NCBI RefSeq assembly: GCF_001592755.1
Contig: NZ_LUKF01000016.1
Coordinates: forward strand, 310,001 to 374,000
Source: Bdellovibrio bacteriovorus
GTDB lineage: Bacteria > Bdellovibrionota > Bdellovibrionia > Bdellovibrionales > Bdellovibrionaceae
Direction of reading: 5' to 3'
DNA: 64,000 bases
Numbering within the stretch: position 1 is the stretch's first letter; each line of letters opens with the position of its first letter. Shown here one piece after another: positions 26,801 through 34,985 of this stretch. The notes beneath the pieces are model-generated. The model was not told the DNA's origin, ran no database searches, and was given only the letters and a program-made list of their open reading frames with translations. Position numbers and translations under genes: made by a program.

Positions 26801-27079
26801 GACGATAACTTGTGAAACACCCTCTAAACTTTTAGAAGTCAGACGTTTGATACCGGAAATGGTACTCACTTCTTCTTCGATCGGACGGCTGACCAAGGTT
26901 TCAATCTCGGAAGGTCCTGCACCAGGATAAGTTGTTTGAACAGTGACAACCGGGATACTGACATCCGGAAATAAGTCCACGCTCATCGATTTGAAAGAGG
27001 CCCAACCCACGACGATGATGGCGATCGTCACACAGGCTGTAAAGATGGGTCTGCTGATTGATATCTTAGGTAAGCTCAT
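23849..27079 (-). CDS. RND multidrug efflux transporter (HAE1/AcrB type)
   Basis: The 1076-residue inner-membrane pump has twelve predicted helices and two large periplasmic loops. The N-terminus (ISRPIFTACVTIAIIVVG) and DLFPDVSIPVVTVQTTYPGA are typical. The proton-relay acidic pair is in LLIDDAIVVIENIYRR (TM4) and the lysine in VAGKNGILLVDYTN (TM10), so it should be active as a proton antiporter. Such pumps normally need a periplasmic adaptor (MFP/AcrA) between pump and TolC; none is encoded in this operon. The C-terminal cytoplasmic tail (about 40 residues) is Lys/Glu/Ser-rich. It starts two bases after the tolC-like gene. Confidence 0.95.
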   Translation of the reverse strand: MSLPKISISRPIFTACVTIAIIVVGWASFKSMSVDLFPDVSIPVVTVQTTYPGAGPSEIETLVSRPIEEEVSTISGIKRLTSKSLEGVSQVIVEFNSSVDVKYAEQQVRDKVNIAKPKLPDDAEDSVIKKFDPSDTPILMVSLTANNLNDAQLFDIADQFIKPRLEQVNNVGAIEIFGGREREIHVILDRNKLRAREISVSQVAGQVGASGENIPSGKVEQQGGKELVFRGLGEFQSVPEISDTLVNLYGNEVPTRVADLGKVVDTMQDEKSRAYLNGEKALFLQVYRQSGSNTVRVADDVIKQLDRIGPELAKLDGAPKVQVVTNGSIKIKDNIYDVNETIIIGIVLTIITVFFFLGSARSTLITALSLPISLIGAFMIMKVAGFSINIVSMLALTLAVGLLIDDAIVVIENIYRRMELGEDSLTAAEKGTTEIQMAVMAITLVVIAVFVPVGTMSGTIGQFLKQFGMTVVFSMAISWFVAMTIIPMLTAYFGGAGHGAGHSPQDHNTLYGKTLGRLVRGFDRFQGWLENVYEKLLRVTLRHPLMTIGATFMVFVLSIYTVTKVPGAFITDDDSGEFAVTLEMEPGTSLDGMNKVADEVDNILRANPEVNYTAKIVGSLYGESNKSQFYVRMKDGKERGELTTEEFRDKIRKQLAGFTNANPVVKQYDASGGMGDQPFVLNIISADPKDLEASATKVLATLKADPRFKDVDSNFRPGKPEMQVHVKPGAAKLYGINTKTMGGELRAQVEGLTPAKFREKGREYEVRVRLLPEQRDIKQAFNQVYVPNVNGKLVKLSDVATGDLATGPASIERQDRGRYIQVTAGLAPGVGLSDAVNDVVKSMTTGPNAFPPSVRYTFGGDAENMQELMTSTVLALGFAIMFIYLILSSLYESFITPITIMVALPLALCGAFLGLFLMSETLTIFAIFGFFMLIGVAGKNGILLVDYTNQMMAQGKSRAEALVEAGKTRLRPILMTSFALIAGTLPVAIGMNEASKTRTAMGVAIIGGMISSTILTLIVVPAVFTYVDRFRIWANNLGSRFTTHMKKEKADRHVEVKVGSESKGSVESNEVGLSEG

Positions 27080-27081
27080 GA

Positions 27082-28527
27082 TTATTTTCCTCCTTCAACA
27101 GAGGCTTGGTAAAGTTTAACTCTAGCTTGAAGTCCAAGAATCTGAGCGGCCGCTTGCACGCGGTTCACTTCAGATTGAGAGAAGTCTTGTTCAAAAAGAA
27201 GAACTTGATAAGTCGTAGTTCTTCCCTGACGAAGACGTGTGCGCTCATTGTCCAATTTGGCTTTTTGCGCGTTGACGATATTTGTAGCTAGACGAAGGCT
27301 TTCTTTAGCTTCCGCCATTTGTTCTACTAAGTTCGTCCATTCTTGTTCTTGATTGAATTGTTTTGCTTGATAAGAAAGCTCGGCCGCTTTGCTGGCTTTC
27401 AGTGCTCCGGCTTTAGCATCGTTCAAAGCGAAGACATTTAACGGAAGATTGAAGCGCAGACCGACGAAAGCTGTGTCTCTGCCGTCTTCACCCGCCGCTT
27501 TTAAAGCGTCGTTTAATTCTTCATTACGACCGTTCAATGCGTAACTTCCGTAAAGATCTAAAGTCGGCTTGTTTTTTTCTTCAGTGACTTTGGCAGAAGC
27601 TTGCGCCAAGCGAGATTGCGCTTCCGCAGCTTTCACATCGTAGCGGTCGCCCGGTCTTGCTTTAGGAACTTCAACCGTTCCTAAAGAAGAATAGTTAATG
27701 CCATCCAACGCCGGAGTTGGTTCTTCTGCTTTTCTATTTAGGAAAGTGTTAAAAGCGCGACGAGCGGCTTTTTCGCTATTTTCTGCTTGTTGCACTCCGA
27801 AGATAGTGGCTTCGACCATGGCTTTGGCTTGAAGAACGTCGGCGTTTTCACCTAAGTTCATACGAGCTTTACGAGACACATAATCCAAAATACTTTGAGC
27901 TTGTTTCAAAGCGCGTTTCTGAACTTGCACAAGCTCTTGAGCTGATGCCAGTGACCAGTAAGCCGCTTCAGCTTCAACCAAAGTTCCCACAGACTCAGCT
28001 TCTGCGCCGAATTTTTCTGCGACATTTTGTTGACGAGTCAGTTCTTCATTCGCACGTGCCGTGCGACCGAAACCATTTCCCCAAAGAGGCATGTTTAATT
28101 CTAGAAGCGGAGTCGCATCCCAAAAGCTGTTCGGAATTCCTGCCGGAAGATCTGCTCCGACAACTTCCGTGCGGTCCATAGCGTAGGAAAGTTTTGTTTC
28201 AAGACCGAAACTGAAATCTTGAGATACTCCTAAAGAGTAATTCTGCATTTTCAGTTCGTCATATGTAATGGTGGAACCGAACGGCTCTTTGCCATCGTAG
28301 CCAATTCTTGCATTCGCAAAAAGACGCGGCGTAAAGAACAAGTCTGCTTCACGTGTCTTTAGTTGAGAAGCTTCGGCCTGCTCAGAGCTCGCCTTGTACC
28401 CTAAACTATGTTGTTTAACTTGATCGAGATATTCATTCAGATTCATTGCGGACGCTGAATTTCCAACCAGGGTGGCTGCGAGAATCAGCGAGAAGCTAGC
28501 AATGTTTAAAACGTCGGATCTTTTCAT
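27082..28527 (-). CDS. TolC-like outer-membrane efflux protein
   Basis: The 481-residue protein has a signal peptide (about 1-27, ending SASA) and the two OEP repeats of TolC-family trimeric channels: long coiled-coil helices rich in Ala/Gln/Glu with membrane strands between. It supplies the outer-membrane exit duct for the RND pump encoded immediately downstream. It is first in the operon. Upstream lies an inverted repeat (28541-28558) close to its start codon and, divergently, a TetR regulator gene. Confidence 0.9.
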   Translation of the reverse strand: MKRSDVLNIASFSLILAATLVGNSASAMNLNEYLDQVKQHSLGYKASSEQAEASQLKTREADLFFTPRLFANARIGYDGKEPFGSTITYDELKMQNYSLGVSQDFSFGLETKLSYAMDRTEVVGADLPAGIPNSFWDATPLLELNMPLWGNGFGRTARANEELTRQQNVAEKFGAEAESVGTLVEAEAAYWSLASAQELVQVQKRALKQAQSILDYVSRKARMNLGENADVLQAKAMVEATIFGVQQAENSEKAARRAFNTFLNRKAEEPTPALDGINYSSLGTVEVPKARPGDRYDVKAAEAQSRLAQASAKVTEEKNKPTLDLYGSYALNGRNEELNDALKAAGEDGRDTAFVGLRFNLPLNVFALNDAKAGALKASKAAELSYQAKQFNQEQEWTNLVEQMAEAKESLRLATNIVNAQKAKLDNERTRLRQGRTTTYQVLLFEQDFSQSEVNRVQAAAQILGLQARVKLYQASVEGGK

Positions 28528-28540
28528 TTCATAACTCCGT

Positions 28541-28558
28541 TATGTAATCGCTTACATA
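28541..28558. promoter_or_regulatory. Candidate TetR/MarR operator
   Basis: TATGTAA TCGC TTACATA is a perfect 7-bp inverted repeat 14 bases before the tolC start codon, in the region divergent from the TetR gene. Size and position fit a repressor site for the efflux operon; the protein that binds is inferred. A second smaller dyad (TCAAGTACTTAATTGA, 28650-28665) lies nearer the tetR start. Confidence 0.55.
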
Positions 28559-28683
28559 CTTAACCTAACCGAAGACCCCTAAGTATGCAATCAATTACTT
28601 TCTTGCGTCCTGATTTAGCTTATGATACATTATATAAAGATAAGACATTTCAAGTACTTAATTGAATTGTCAGGAGATTATCA

Positions 28684-29331
28684 ATGACGGATTCATCTCA
28701 AGTTAAGATCCAAAAAGACGAAAGTCCTGCTCATGTTAAGGGCAAAAAAAGGGACCGTTCTGCTTCTGAAGAAAGACTGATTCAGGCAGGGTTGGAGATC
28801 TTTGCGAAAAACGGATTTAACGGTGCCACTACTAAGATGATTGCTAAAAAAGCGGACGTGAACGAATCACTGATCGGTCGCTACTTCGATGGCAAAGAAG
28901 GTTTGTTACTTGCCATCATCGAAAAGTTTCTTGAGCAAGTTATTCAAGACGAACTTCCCTACCCTCCTCAAAATTCGTTAGCAGCAGAGCTCGAGAATTA
29001 TGTGCGCTTTCGCGTGAACCAAGGTTGTATGCACGAAGATTTCGCGCGCATCGTATTTTCGCAATGTCTGGTAGATAGAAAATTTAAAAAGAAAGCGCGT
29101 GAAACCATTCCGCTTCTCATCGATCCCAAATTAATTGATCGCGTGCAGATGCTGGCAGACAAGGGACGATTAAAAGAAGGAACGAATGTCATGGAGATCT
29201 GTGAACACTTAGATACTTTCTTAGACGGCATCTTCTTTTTCGATCACATCTTGCATGAAGAGTCGCCGGAAGTGACTGGCGATAAAGCGGCGCGCTTCGT
29301 AAAAACTTACTCTCGTCTTTTTGATAAATAA
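28684..29331 (+). CDS. TetR-family transcriptional regulator
   Basis: The 215-residue protein has a TetR helix-turn-helix at about 48-68 (ATTKMIAKKADVNESLIGRYF, split by the usual turn) after a charged 28-residue N-terminal arm. The C-terminal ligand domain is helical with no recognised ligand motif. AGGAGAT precedes the ATG. It is divergent from tolC-RND-marR with 156 bases between, and the palindromes there are probable binding sites. The efflux operon thus appears to be under two repressor-type proteins. It ends at a bidirectional terminator. Confidence 0.9.
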   Translation: MTDSSQVKIQKDESPAHVKGKKRDRSASEERLIQAGLEIFAKNGFNGATTKMIAKKADVNESLIGRYFDGKEGLLLAIIEKFLEQVIQDELPYPPQNSLAAELENYVRFRVNQGCMHEDFARIVFSQCLVDRKFKKKARETIPLLIDPKLIDRVQMLADKGRLKEGTNVMEICEHLDTFLDGIFFFDHILHEESPEVTGDKAARFVKTYSRLFDK

Positions 29332-29352
29332 GATTTTTTAGATAGGTTAAAA

Positions 29353-29387
29353 ATAAAAAACCCACAGTGAGAGCTGTGGGTTTTTTG
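29353..29387. terminator. Bidirectional rho-independent terminator
   Basis: AACCCACAG and CTGTGGGTT form the stem (29359-29382) with A and T runs on either side. It is shared by the TetR gene and the convergent gene ending at 29390. Confidence 0.9.
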
Positions 29388-29389
29388 TT

Positions 29390-30379
29390 TTATTCTTCAA
29401 ACGCTGGAAGATCGTCGATCGTTGTTGTTGGCGGCGGTGGGATTACGCCTGGCTCTTCAGTTTGCGTTGTTGAGCCGGTAGAGTTCCCGCCTGAGCTTGA
29501 AGAACCCTTAGATCCCGTTGAAGAAGACTGTTTTTTCTTGTCCTCTTCTTGCTTACGTTTTTGTTCCTCAGCTTGCTTGCGAGCTTCTTCTTGTTTTCTT
29601 AACTCTTCTTGTCTGCGAACTTGCTCTTGATTTTGAGTTTGCGACTGACGACGTTGCTCTTCAAGGCGACGTTGTTCGTCGGCTCTGCGTTGAGCCTCGC
29701 GCTGAGCTTCGATACGTCTTTGCTCTGCCGCTCTTTGCGCCTCTTGTTGGCGTCTTTGCTCTTCAAGACGTGCTTGCTCGGCTGCGCGACGTTTTTCTTC
29801 TTCGATTCTGCGTCTTTCTCTTTCCTTACGTTCTTTAACGATAGGATCGTGTTCCTCCACACATTTCATTGCGTGCTGAACTCCGTACTGACCGCGATCT
29901 GCTTTATTGATGACACAGTTTTTAACTAAAGATGCTTGAGGTGTATTACAGATACGCATTGCATCTGTCGCGTCTCGAGGATTTGAGACATAAAGGCCAC
30001 CGCGCAAGAACAACTCGGAAGCACACATAGCGACCTCAAAAGAGTTCGTATTCAAGCAAGCTTCCGCTGCATAAATAACGTTCTTTTTGTGAGGATAACC
30101 ATTCTTATCAAAGGCTCTAGAATTTAAGTGCTTCGTCAAATAGATAGTACAATCTTGGAAACGAATGTCTGTACGGCCTCGGGTACAAGCCACATCCGTC
30201 TTTGAAGACATCGTATTTAGATTTTGATAAAGGAAATCAGAACACTCACGCTGCTGATAAGACATGGTGTCTTCATTAACGTAAATACTTGAATCGTTGT
30301 CATCATCCGCAACAACATAAGCATTCGCATTCACCGTAACGAACAAAACTGATAGTAAAACACCCAAAGTGAGTTTCAT
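29390..30379 (-). CDS. Secreted protein with long Arg/Glu/Gln coiled coil
   Basis: Start chosen at ATG 30379 (MKLTLGVLLSVLFV), with GAGGAAT before it; an in-frame start six codons earlier is less likely. The 329-residue product has a signal peptide cleaved near ANA and a cysteine-rich N-terminal half (about 25-180) with repeated short helices (CSDFL, CTIYL, CASELFL). A continuous charged coiled coil of E/R/Q (EEQRRQQEAQR type, about 185-285) follows, then a Ser/Gly/Thr-rich tail with PPPP. The N-terminal half faintly recalls TPR/Sel1-like helical arrays. Function unknown; it could be a periplasmic spacer. Confidence 0.65.
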   Translation of the reverse strand: MKLTLGVLLSVLFVTVNANAYVVADDDNDSSIYVNEDTMSYQQRECSDFLYQNLNTMSSKTDVACTRGRTDIRFQDCTIYLTKHLNSRAFDKNGYPHKKNVIYAAEACLNTNSFEVAMCASELFLRGGLYVSNPRDATDAMRICNTPQASLVKNCVINKADRGQYGVQHAMKCVEEHDPIVKERKERERRRIEEEKRRAAEQARLEEQRRQQEAQRAAEQRRIEAQREAQRRADEQRRLEEQRRQSQTQNQEQVRRQEELRKQEEARKQAEEQKRKQEEDKKKQSSSTGSKGSSSSGGNSTGSTTQTEEPGVIPPPPTTTIDDLPAFEE

Positions 30380-30540
30380 ATATTCCTCGTTTGGCATTAA
30401 TCCGGATGTATGTTTTGCAAGGCGTAGGCCACGTCATCTCGTTTTAATACGGCTTTTAGGTCGGTGGCGTGGCGAGGATTTTTACACAGTGACAATTCGG
30501 TTTGGCTCGAGAAAACGCTGACTTGGGAGAGATTTTAGGC

Positions 30541-30585
30541 AAAAAAAAAGCCCGAGGTGGGAAGAGAGAAAACCACCTCGGGCTA
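30541..30585 (-). terminator. Rho-independent terminator of the sigma-54 activator gene
   Basis: A 12-bp stem AGCCCGAGGTGG/CCACCTCGGGCT with a 12-base loop, followed on the minus strand by eight to nine T. Confidence 0.9.
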
Positions 30586-30617
30586 GCTAGTAATACTCGT
30601 ACTTTCGTACTTAAGAT

Positions 30618-31673
30618 CTATTTCATCGGCTTCGTGTGAACTGCGAATTTTTCGAACTCGCCGTACTCATGAAGTTTGTTATAAAGAGTCTTGATCGTAA
30701 TACCCAAGTTGTTTGCCGCTTGAGTTTTATTACCACCAAAGTGCGCTAGAGCTTTCAAGATATAGCGCTTCTCTAGGTCGTGAAGAGTCATTGTAGGATC
30801 ATACTCAATCACGTCTTTTTCAGTCTCACCGTTACGGATATTCTCTGGAATATCGTTCAACATGATCATGTGACCTTCAGAAAGGATCTGAAGTCTTTCG
30901 CACACGTTTTGAAGCTCACGGATATTTCCTGGCCAGTCGTAACGAATCAAAGCTTTCATCGCTTCTTCATTCACTGAACGACCACGGTTCAAATACGCGT
31001 GTTGAGAGTTGTTTAAAAAGTGGTTGATCAGCGACGGGATGTCATCTTTACGACGACGGAGAGGCGGAGCACTGACCACGATCGTGTTGATACGATAGAA
31101 CAAGTCTTCACGGAAATTACCTTTAACAACTTCTTGGTCCAATTCTCTGTTCGTTGCACAGATCAAACGGATGTCTACTTTGATAGGGTCTTTGCCACCC
31201 ACGCGGTAGATTTCACCTTCTTGGATGAAGCGAAGAAGCTTAGCTTGGATTGCTGGATCCAACTCACCGATTTCATCAAGGAACAAAGTTCCGCCGTTAG
31301 CCGCTTCCGCCAAACCGATCTTACGGTTGTAAGCGCCAGTGAAAGAACCTTTTTCGTGACCGAAAAGTTCTGACTCAAGAAGAGTCTCACGAAGAGCACC
31401 GCAGTTGATGGCTACGAAAGCTTTGTTTCTGCGATTAGAACGATCATGGATAGAGCGAGCGATAAGCTCTTTACCCGTTCCAGATTCACCAAGAACCAGG
31501 ATGTTCGCCGTTGAAGGAGCTACGCGGTCGATCATCTTCATCAAGCTTCCCATCACCTCAGACTGGTAGACGATGGTCTTGTTTTCCAAAACTTTGGAAG
31601 TTGTATTTGTATTCCACATCACTTGATTTGCATTCTGAGAAGAGGGCAAGATCATAGAGTTGTTGTCGTTCAT
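30618..31673 (-). CDS. Sigma-54-dependent transcriptional activator without receiver domain
   Basis: Start chosen at ATG 31673, with AGGTGG six bases upstream; a TTG start 40 codons earlier has no such site. The 351-residue protein has a short Asn-rich N-terminus (1-33) and then a complete AAA+ domain: Walker A GESGTGKE (62-69), intact GSFTGA (109-114), Walker B LFLDE (130-134) and the arginine-finger region. A Fis-type helix-turn-helix (about 316-334) ends the protein. It should bind enhancer sites and remodel sigma-54 polymerase. With no receiver, GAF or PAS domain, control may come from expression level or a partner protein. A sigma-54-like promoter exists in this window at 38541. Confidence 0.9.
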   Translation of the reverse strand: MNDNNSMILPSSQNANQVMWNTNTTSKVLENKTIVYQSEVMGSLMKMIDRVAPSTANILVLGESGTGKELIARSIHDRSNRRNKAFVAINCGALRETLLESELFGHEKGSFTGAYNRKIGLAEAANGGTLFLDEIGELDPAIQAKLLRFIQEGEIYRVGGKDPIKVDIRLICATNRELDQEVVKGNFREDLFYRINTIVVSAPPLRRRKDDIPSLINHFLNNSQHAYLNRGRSVNEEAMKALIRYDWPGNIRELQNVCERLQILSEGHMIMLNDIPENIRNGETEKDVIEYDPTMTLHDLEKRYILKALAHFGGNKTQAANNLGITIKTLYNKLHEYGEFEKFAVHTKPMK

Positions 31674-31859
31674 GGGTTCCACCTTTCGGTAACGTACTTT
31701 ATAAATCTGGGTGGGTGTCTCAGATTGAATATCTCGTTCTGATACACCGCAGCAACGCATTGAGTTATAACTTTGGTCGTGTAAGTTTTGCAAGTAAATT
31801 TTTGCATGGCGTTAAATTTTTTTTAGGGCCTATGCTTCAACCCGCGGGATTTCAGCATC

Positions 31860-32735
31860 ATGGGAAAGCCTTTTAAGTTGGCCGAAAACATTGATAAGTA
31901 TCTGAAATTCATGACCTTTGTGAAGTCAGCCTCCCCCCTCACAATCAAGCACTATAGCTTAGATCTTAAGCAGGCTTTTAATTATGAGAATTCATCGGCT
32001 TCTTTGAGCGAGGCCGAATTGCTAGCCACGGCTCGCGGCGCCTTCAACCAATGGGCTCACCTTTCTTTGGCCTCTCGCAATCGCAAAGCCGCGACCCTGA
32101 AAAGCTTCTTTTCCTGGGCCTTCGACGAGTCTCTGACTGAGAGAGATTTGTCTCTGCAAATCACTTGTCCCAAGGTTCCAAAGAAACTTCCGCACTTCCT
32201 AAGCGTCGATGAAGCTTTGGCCGTCTTTAAAAGTTTTGATGCCGACAAAGAGATTTCGCTGAAAGAAAAAGTTCTGTTCCTGCTTCTTTACGGGGGCGGT
32301 CTGCGTGTCAGTGAAGCTTGTAACTTAAAGTGGTCTGAAGTTTTCATGTCGCAAAAGATTCTGCGCGTAACAGGTAAAGGATCGAAAGAAAGAGTCATCG
32401 CCCTTCCTACGTTAACGGTGCAAGTGCTGCACGCATGGAAGAAAGAAAGTGGTTTTAATAAGTTTGTCTTTGGTGAAGAGCCTTTGAATCCGCGCACGGC
32501 CTATGACATGGTGAAAATAAGTGGCCAGCGCGCGGGACTTTTAAAACCTTTGCATCCCCATGCTCTTCGTCACAGTTTTGCGACTCATTTATTATCGAGC
32601 GGAGCCAATTTAAGAACGCTGCAAGAGCTGCTAGGTCACGAGAGCTTACAGGCCACCGAAAAGTACACTCACTTAGGGATCGATCAATTGGCGAGGACGC
32701 TTGAAAATCTGCATCCTCTGGGAAAAGGAAAGTGA
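31860..32735 (+). CDS. Tyrosine recombinase XerC/XerD-like
   Basis: The 291-residue recombinase has an N-terminal SAM-like core-binding domain (about 8-95) and a catalytic domain with all active residues: R149 (GGGLRVSE), K173 (GKGSK), H234 and R237 (HPHALRHS), H260 (LLGHES) and nucleophile Y269 (TEKYTH). The length and the HALRHSFATHLL signature fit the housekeeping Xer enzymes that resolve chromosome dimers at dif. No dif-like site, integron or phage gene is nearby. Xer or a stand-alone integrase cannot be separated with certainty, but XerC/D is favoured. Confidence 0.9.
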   Translation: MGKPFKLAENIDKYLKFMTFVKSASPLTIKHYSLDLKQAFNYENSSASLSEAELLATARGAFNQWAHLSLASRNRKAATLKSFFSWAFDESLTERDLSLQITCPKVPKKLPHFLSVDEALAVFKSFDADKEISLKEKVLFLLLYGGGLRVSEACNLKWSEVFMSQKILRVTGKGSKERVIALPTLTVQVLHAWKKESGFNKFVFGEEPLNPRTAYDMVKISGQRAGLLKPLHPHALRHSFATHLLSSGANLRTLQELLGHESLQATEKYTHLGIDQLARTLENLHPLGKGK

Positions 32736-32743
32736 TTACTTTC
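32728..32743. terminator. Small hairpin at a convergent stop-stop junction
   Basis: GAAAGT GATT ACTTTC straddles the abutting stop codons of the recombinase gene and the 32736 gene. It is short and has no T run; transcription arrest is only possible. Confidence 0.25.
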
Positions 32744-33179
32744 TGATAAATTCACACGTGATCTGATAACCCGCTCCTTCATCCAGCGCCAAAGTCACTT
32801 TATCACCATGATTCGTAAGAATATAAGTCTCTGAAAGATAGGCCTCTCCGACAAGAGGATACATGATAGTTTTTTGAGTAAGAACATTTCCGTCGATGGT
32901 TCCGACAACGTCATAACCAGAGTAATGACCTTCATTTATAGTTACGTGGCGAAAACCTTCTTCTAAAAGAAAGCCTACGGCCTCTTCGCCATAAACGTTG
33001 ATCTCGATGGACTTCGGATTAGATGTCTGCTTGCTATAACTGACGTAAGCTCTTTTTCCCGGAGCCAATTCACATTTTTCCTGGTTAACCGAGTAGGCAC
33101 CCAAGAACTGCTGTAAACCTTGAGCGTGAGAGATGTTTGAAAATAAAACTATCGCGATAAGTGAACAGACGAATTTCAT
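32736..33179 (-). CDS. Small secreted protein of unknown function
   Basis: The 147-residue product has a signal peptide (MKFVCSLIAIVLFSNISHA) and a beta-rich mature domain containing two cysteines (EKCELA near the start and ITCEFIRK at the end), which could join the ends of a lipocalin-like or beta-sandwich fold. No family recognised. AGGTT lies before the ATG. Its stop abuts that of the recombinase gene. Confidence 0.65.
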   Translation of the reverse strand: MKFVCSLIAIVLFSNISHAQGLQQFLGAYSVNQEKCELAPGKRAYVSYSKQTSNPKSIEINVYGEEAVGFLLEEGFRHVTINEGHYSGYDVVGTIDGNVLTQKTIMYPLVGEAYLSETYILTNHGDKVTLALDEGAGYQITCEFIRK

Positions 33180-33284
33180 AAAACCTCCGAGAGAGGCCTT
33201 TATAAGCTATCTTCGGCGGGGATCAAAATTCGCCGTACAAAACTTGTAATAGGTATAAAGCATATTCGAAACTGTCGCTTAGTT

Positions 33285-33881
33285 TTACAAAGTGGCGTGT
33301 TCAAGATAGTGGCGGACCATAGCTTCGACATTGCGAAGTTCCTGATCCACAAGTCCACGTTGGGGAGCAAGCTTGTCCGTATCTGCAAGATGAGCCTTAA
33401 AGAAAGGCGCCATCCAAGGTTCTGCATTCACAACACCTTGCTGAAGAAGAAACTTGATATAAAAGTGCATCTTTAAAACGAGAGGATCCTTTGCGGTCTC
33501 GACAGCCTTTAAAGCATTCCCTAAAAGGTTGAAAAGAAACTCAGAAGAATTATCACCCTCCTGGCTGACCTTGCTCACACAATCAATCATGTGCAGAGCA
33601 AGCTCCAGGCGGTCATAGTCTTTACGAATACCCGGGAAGTCGTTCAGCAGAGTCGCTTCTTGAAGAACATTCAGCTGTCCTTCTTCGGCCTGTTTATAGG
33701 TGAAACTCACGAAATGAGTGGGTTCAAGCACTCCCCCACCGAAACGTTTTTTACTTTTTAAGGCACCACGGGCAATGAACGACAGCTTTTCTCCGACGGG
33801 AGAAAGTGCATGAAGAATCAAGTCGGCTTCCGAGTATTTGATTTTTCTAAGAATGATAAAGCGGTCTTTGCCTTGAGTCAC
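33285..33881 (-). CDS. recO: DNA repair protein RecO
   Basis: RecO loads RecA with RecR in the RecF recombination pathway. The N-terminal OB fold is visible (FIILRKIKYSEADLILHALSPVGEKLSFIARGALKSKKRFGG), followed by the helical domain; the zinc-finger cysteines present in some RecO are absent, as in many members. I chose GTG at 33881, which overlaps the stop of the upstream gene as GTGA, a standard coupling arrangement. A TTG three codons earlier is possible. At 198 residues it is slightly shorter than the usual 230-250. Confidence 0.85.
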   Translation of the reverse strand: MTQGKDRFIILRKIKYSEADLILHALSPVGEKLSFIARGALKSKKRFGGGVLEPTHFVSFTYKQAEEGQLNVLQEATLLNDFPGIRKDYDRLELALHMIDCVSKVSQEGDNSSEFLFNLLGNALKAVETAKDPLVLKMHFYIKFLLQQGVVNAEPWMAPFFKAHLADTDKLAPQRGLVDQELRNVEAMVRHYLEHATL

Positions 33882-34864
33882 ACGTCCCAACTTTGCTGAA
33901 GCTTTACTTCTTCATACGAAGATATCACAAGCTTGGCAAAGTCTTTTGTATTCAGAAGATCTAATCCCACAATCAACAGGCCGCGCAGTTGTTCTAGGCT
34001 TGGTGTCGGCTCCCACCAGTGACGAAACATTTTGATTGCTGACCAGTGGCACATATTGGTGCTCGCCATTTTCTGCCAGCCCTCAGTTTTAGAAAGACCT
34101 AGTTTTTTAAACAGATTTTCCGCAACGGCTTCCGCGCTGACATCTGAAAAAGTAAAAACGGCACGATCGAACAAGCGTGGCGTTCCGCATTTAAAATACG
34201 GCTGCGCTTTCGCCGAAATTTCTTTTTCAAAATTTTCGACAAGCAACGGATTATTCTGATGCTCACGACGGGCGTCAGATAATTCTTTTAAAAAAGCTTC
34301 CGCGTTCCAACTCATGTTCTGAGCTATCATCGCTGGCGAACGAAATCTTTCACCCGCTACGGCCACCGCTACAGAAGGCGAGTATGAACACAACCGCACG
34401 GTATAGGGACGAATGGCAATCGCCTCTTGAAAATGTCGCGCATGAGAAACTCGAAAAGAGAAAATACGCTTTTCGTTTAACAATTTATCAAGTTCTTCGG
34501 CAAAGGGATAAACCTCTCCGGTTACGGGATGATCTTCAGCAAATAAAACAAAACAGGTTTCTTTTTTTAAGCTCTCTACCCACTCTTTCACATCGTGAAG
34601 TTTCAAGTGTGAAAGTGCAGCCACTTCATAAGTTTCTTTGTAGTAGTAAGGAAGCAAACCTTCAAATACGGAGGTCTGTCCCAGAATCACACCCATGGCT
34701 TTTTTATGGGACATGAACTGGGCCGTACTTTGTGAAATTTCAAAAACAGCAGAGGCAATGCCCGGAAAACTACGCGCACGAGCTTTGGGTTCCAAACCTA
34801 AGGCGGCTTTGACTTGATCGTTTAATTCTTCCCAAGCTTCCGGTCGTACAACGTCGATAAACAT
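33878..34864 (-). CDS. Unknown protein, possibly degenerate aminotransferase-fold
   Basis: A 328-residue cytoplasmic protein, coupled to recO by a GTGA overlap. It faintly resembles PLP fold-type I enzymes: MGVILGQTSVFEGLLPYY near 57-74, and FAEDHPVTGEVYPFAEELDKLL followed by FRVSHARHF. Where a Schiff-base lysine would be expected (after SHARHF, around VRLCSYSPSVAVAVAGERFR) I see no lysine. It may therefore be a catalytically dead relative or an unrelated fold. No domain is certain. Translational coupling suggests it is made with RecO, but no functional link is known. Confidence 0.5.
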   Translation of the reverse strand: MFIDVVRPEAWEELNDQVKAALGLEPKARARSFPGIASAVFEISQSTAQFMSHKKAMGVILGQTSVFEGLLPYYYKETYEVAALSHLKLHDVKEWVESLKKETCFVLFAEDHPVTGEVYPFAEELDKLLNEKRIFSFRVSHARHFQEAIAIRPYTVRLCSYSPSVAVAVAGERFRSPAMIAQNMSWNAEAFLKELSDARREHQNNPLLVENFEKEISAKAQPYFKCGTPRLFDRAVFTFSDVSAEAVAENLFKKLGLSKTEGWQKMASTNMCHWSAIKMFRHWWEPTPSLEQLRGLLIVGLDLLNTKDFAKLVISSYEEVKLQQSWDV

Positions 34865-34985
34865 CTTTAAAATTTAGCAGATTCCCTCACAAAAGAGAGT
34901 GCGACGAAGGTCTTATTTTCATCAGGAAATTGAGTGTTGACCCGATCCCAAAGTAAACTTACTAAGTTCACGTGGGAGTGCGTTT

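Noticed and set aside
31860-32735. Recombinase as sign of a genomic island or integron
   Set aside because: Sequence fits housekeeping Xer proteins, and there are no attachment-site repeats, gene cassettes or phage genes nearby.
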